Source: Deltaproteobacteria bacterium (GTDB taxonomy: Bacteria > Desulfobacterota > Desulfuromonadia > Geobacterales > Geobacteraceae). From it: a DNA stretch of 6,625 nt. The notes under the pieces are model-generated. The model was not told the DNA's origin, did not search any database, and worked only from the letters and a program-made list of their open reading frames with translations. Position numbers and translations under genes: made by a program. The stretch is from NCBI GenBank assembly GCA_021810985.1, contig JAJZQA010000150.1:1-6625 (forward strand). Reading direction: 5' to 3'. Shown piece after piece: positions 4,830 through 6,625 of the stretch. How positions within the stretch are numbered: the first letter of the stretch is position 1; each line of letters starts with the position of its first letter.

Positions 4830-5475
4830 CGTTCACTCCTTCGGAGAAAAGAGTAGCTGTGCGCCGGGGAAAAAGCAAGGGGGAAAGGTGGTGAAGGGAG
4901 GTAGTGAGTTTGAAGTAGATACCCACCCTGCGGGTGTGGTACTGTGGGCTGGCTCTGCCGGTCATGAATGGGTATGGCAGTTCGCTGCTCACTGTTATCC
5001 TTGCAGTCGAATTGTTGCCTCCGCTGGATTGGTATGCTATGGTACAAAAAATCTTAAGCAAAATATTTGAAATATATTGCGTGACTGATTCTGAACGTGT
5101 AAATATTCGCGGTATTTAGCTGTCAACTGCTCGAAAAGTTATAAGCTCGACTCTTGGCGCAAGTGGCTAAATAGTTGATTTTACTGTATCCTGCAAAGAT
5201 AACCCTTCCTCTCCTGAATCCTTCTTATTGGGGGCTCCACAGGTCCTAAAGAAGAAGTTGGTCGGAGTAAATTTCTAAGCCTTCCTTCAATCTATACACC
5301 CCCTCAGGCGGAGGAAATGTATTTAAGTAATTTTGGAAGATTGTTGCTAATCAGTAAGGTAAATGTTATAAAAGCAAATTTGACAAGAGAACAAGACTTC
5401 ATTCTATGCGGCTTTATAGTTTTTTTGATAACCGTTGTAGAAAGTCAAACCTTCAACAGGATAGCTGGGACGTCT
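4830..5475. other. Long divergent intergenic region upstream of channel and polysaccharide export genes
   Basis: Apart from the channel's Shine-Dalgarno site (AAGGAG on the minus strand next to 4830) this stretch holds no convincing gene. From about 5040 it becomes markedly AT-rich, as promoter DNA often is. A small hairpin, CACCC/GGGTG with loop TGC (4924-4936), is the only compact inverted repeat I noticed. I looked for a GEMM c-di-GMP riboswitch core, a JUMPstart/ops element and a sigma54 -24/-12 site and did not find a convincing match. Promoters for both divergent units must lie here. From 5317 the frame of the export gene is already open, but it reads as untranslated leader. Confidence 0.5.
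5175..5203 (+). promoter_or_regulatory. Weak candidate promoter for the polysaccharide export gene
   Basis: TTGATT (5175-5180) and GATAAC (5198-5203) with a 17-bp spacer match sigma70 consensus in 4 of 6 positions each. A TTGACA at about 5380 is a closer -35 but has no good -10 at the right distance. Both remain guesses in AT-rich DNA. Confidence 0.2.
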
Positions 5476-6543
5476 ATGAAAATCTTAAAGTATAAATTTG
5501 CTGGCACTATACTGCTCATCGCAACGTGCCTGATTTCCGGATGCGCAGGGTATCTAGACCTTCCCGCGGGTACGGTAAAGCAGGTCAGTTCGCCAATAGT
5601 CGAAAAACAGGAAGTATCCGTGCCTGCTCTCGATGTGGAAGCTCCGCCTTCAGAGGAATATATAATAGGCACGAATGACGTACTCACCGTAAGCAGCAAC
5701 AGTCCGGTGCTGTTTAGCTTTGCCGGTGGTGGCGCGGGACTTGCTGGAGCAGGAACAAACGGCTCTGGCCAGGGAAGCAGGGTTGACGGCGGTGGATATA
5801 TTCAACTCCCCAGAGCAGGCCTGATCCATGTGGCCGGCCTGACCCTGGCCCAGGCTCGGGCAAAAATCCAGGAAAGTCTTCGCAAATATGTCAAGGATCC
5901 ATGGGTAGTTGTGGAGGTTGCCGCATTCCGGAGCAAACCTCTGTACCTCCTCGGGCAGTTCAAGACACCAGGCACTTTTTACATGGAACGCCCTTTGAAC
6001 CTCGTCCAGGGAATCGCCATGGGCAGCGGATTCGAGTCCGATGCTTACCTGCGCGGCGCACGCCTGAACCGTAACAACAAGATAATGCCGGTGGATGTTT
6101 ATGATCTGCTGCTCAACGGAAACCCGAAGCAAAATATTTGGTTGAAGCCTGGTGACACAATCTTCATCCCGGACAACAGCAACCAGAAGGTTTTTGTATT
6201 CGGCGCAGTGAAGAAGCCGGGGCCGGTCCCCATGCTGCAGAGCGGGTTGAACCTGGCTCAAGCTATCGGTAGCGCCGAATTGCGTGATACCGGGTATGAT
6301 TTCAAACATGTGCGGATCATTCGCTCACTTTCCGCTACCCGTGGGGAACTTCTTGTCGTCGATTTCGATAGGATACTGCGCGGCGAAGCGCTTCCAATGC
6401 CGCTCATGGAAGGTGACATTGTTTATGTGCCGAGGAGTAATATGGGCGCCTGGAACGATGCTATCAATGAAATGTTGCCGTCTCTGCAGGCCATCAGCGG
6501 GATCCTCCAGCCGTTTGTTAATATCAAATTCCTATCAGAGTAA
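5476..6543 (+). CDS. Outer-membrane polysaccharide export lipoprotein (OPX/Wza-type, Poly_export + SLBB)
   Basis: From ATG 5476 the product is 355 residues with a lipoprotein signal: basic MKILKYK, hydrophobic TILLIATCLI and lipobox LISGC, so Cys23 would be lipidated, and Ala at +2 favours the outer membrane. The Poly_export domain starts at EYIIGTNDVLTV (61-72) and ends near DPWVVVEVA (141-149). Two SLBB domains follow: about 155-232 (LYLLGQFKTPGTF ... LKPGDTIFIP) and about 237-320 (VFVFGAVKKPGPV ... MEGDIVYVPR). A C-terminal amphipathic segment (about 325-350) may be the membrane-spanning helix seen in Wza. Members form an octameric channel that exports capsule or exopolysaccharide with an inner-membrane chain-length protein. 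An upstream ATG at 5317 with GGAGG is in frame and would give 408 residues. It would put a 53-residue segment before the signal peptide, so 5476 is preferred although its own Shine-Dalgarno (GGGA, 5467-5470) is weak. A Gly-rich insert (about 83-107) interrupts the Poly_export domain. Confidence 0.9.
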   Translation: MKILKYKFAGTILLIATCLISGCAGYLDLPAGTVKQVSSPIVEKQEVSVPALDVEAPPSEEYIIGTNDVLTVSSNSPVLFSFAGGGAGLAGAGTNGSGQGSRVDGGGYIQLPRAGLIHVAGLTLAQARAKIQESLRKYVKDPWVVVEVAAFRSKPLYLLGQFKTPGTFYMERPLNLVQGIAMGSGFESDAYLRGARLNRNNKIMPVDVYDLLLNGNPKQNIWLKPGDTIFIPDNSNQKVFVFGAVKKPGPVPMLQSGLNLAQAIGSAELRDTGYDFKHVRIIRSLSATRGELLVVDFDRILRGEALPMPLMEGDIVYVPRSNMGAWNDAINEMLPSLQAISGILQPFVNIKFLSE

Positions 6544-6560
6544 TGATGGAGAAACCTTAA

Positions 6561-6596
6561 ATGTCTTCATGCCCGTTCGATAAGAGTCCGAACTAA
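6561..6596 (+). CDS. Possible 11-codon ORF after the export gene
   Basis: ATG 6561 is preceded by GGAG nine bases upstream and opens MSSCPFDKSPN before TAA at 6594-6596. It starts 18 bases after the export gene stop, where the next gene of an exopolysaccharide operon would be expected. It could be a tiny peptide, a start broken by a nonsense change, or chance. No family is recognisable. Confidence 0.15.
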   Translation: MSSCPFDKSPN

Positions 6597-6625
6597 GCTT
6601 ATGTTTTTGTAGTAATGAACTGTTC

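Noticed and set aside
3786..4856. A 356-codon plus-strand open frame opposite the potassium channel
   Set aside because: The minus frame encodes an unmistakable two-TM RCK channel. The plus frame gives a His/Asp-rich product without recognisable domains, as expected for the antisense of a GC-rich gene.
4921..4940. Small inverted repeat CACCC-TGC-GGGTG as a terminator or operator
   Set aside because: It has only five pairs with a three-base loop, no T-run and no second copy nearby; this is too little to call a site.
5040..5316. c-di-GMP (GEMM) riboswitch or sigma54 promoter upstream of the export gene
   Set aside because: Such elements are common before exopolysaccharide genes in related bacteria, but I found neither a GEMM core nor a TGGCAC-N5-TTGC motif.
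1..6625. CRISPR arrays, tRNA or rRNA genes, insertion sequences, phage attachment sites
   Set aside because: No repeated spacer pattern, cloverleaf, transposase or flanking direct repeats were seen on either strand.

Overview
The window reads as bacterial chromosome of moderate to fairly high GC. Gene content and order (an RCK-gated two-TM potassium channel next to a TIM-barrel 'sugar isomerase', a type I-beta DAHP synthase, a lipoprotein polysaccharide exporter) suggest a Gram-negative bacterium, most like the Geobacter/Desulfuromonas group. That assignment is inference from gene style; there is no rRNA or marker gene here to prove it.

Layout. Positions 1-302 hold the 3' part of a PAS-HisKA sensor kinase on the minus strand. 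It breaks off inside its PAS domain exactly where a plus-strand TIGR04255-type gene (302-1015), which also seems to lack its N-terminal residues, begins. This looks like a rearrangement or assembly junction. After a strong hairpin (1039-1072) comes a minus-strand block: an unrecognised 129-residue protein (1101-1490), the DAHP synthase gene aroF (1678-2697) with a long regulatory leader (about 2708-2981), a xylose-isomerase-like TIM-barrel protein (2999-3787) and a potassium channel (3777-4829) that overlaps it. About 650 bp of AT-richer DNA then leads to a plus-strand outer-membrane polysaccharide export lipoprotein (5476-6543), probably the first gene of an exopolysaccharide cluster running off the window.

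The main discovery is the aroF leader. A consensus TTGACA promoter drives a 30-codon leader peptide (2945 down to 2853) with eight Phe codons. It is followed by segments that can fold as 1:2, antiterminator 2:3 and terminator 3:4, a classic ribosome-mediated phenylalanine attenuator. Unusually, a second, stronger intrinsic terminator (5:6) lies between the first terminator and the aroF ribosome binding site. The 3' arm plus U-tract of terminator 1 can form 13 consecutive pairs with the 5' arm of terminator 2 (4:5). The elements therefore form a six-segment chain in which Phe starvation could open both terminators and Phe sufficiency could close both. The enzyme also carries the N-terminal regulatory domain of the Thermotoga-type DAHP synthases, so the first step of aromatic amino acid synthesis appears controlled both allosterically and by attenuation.
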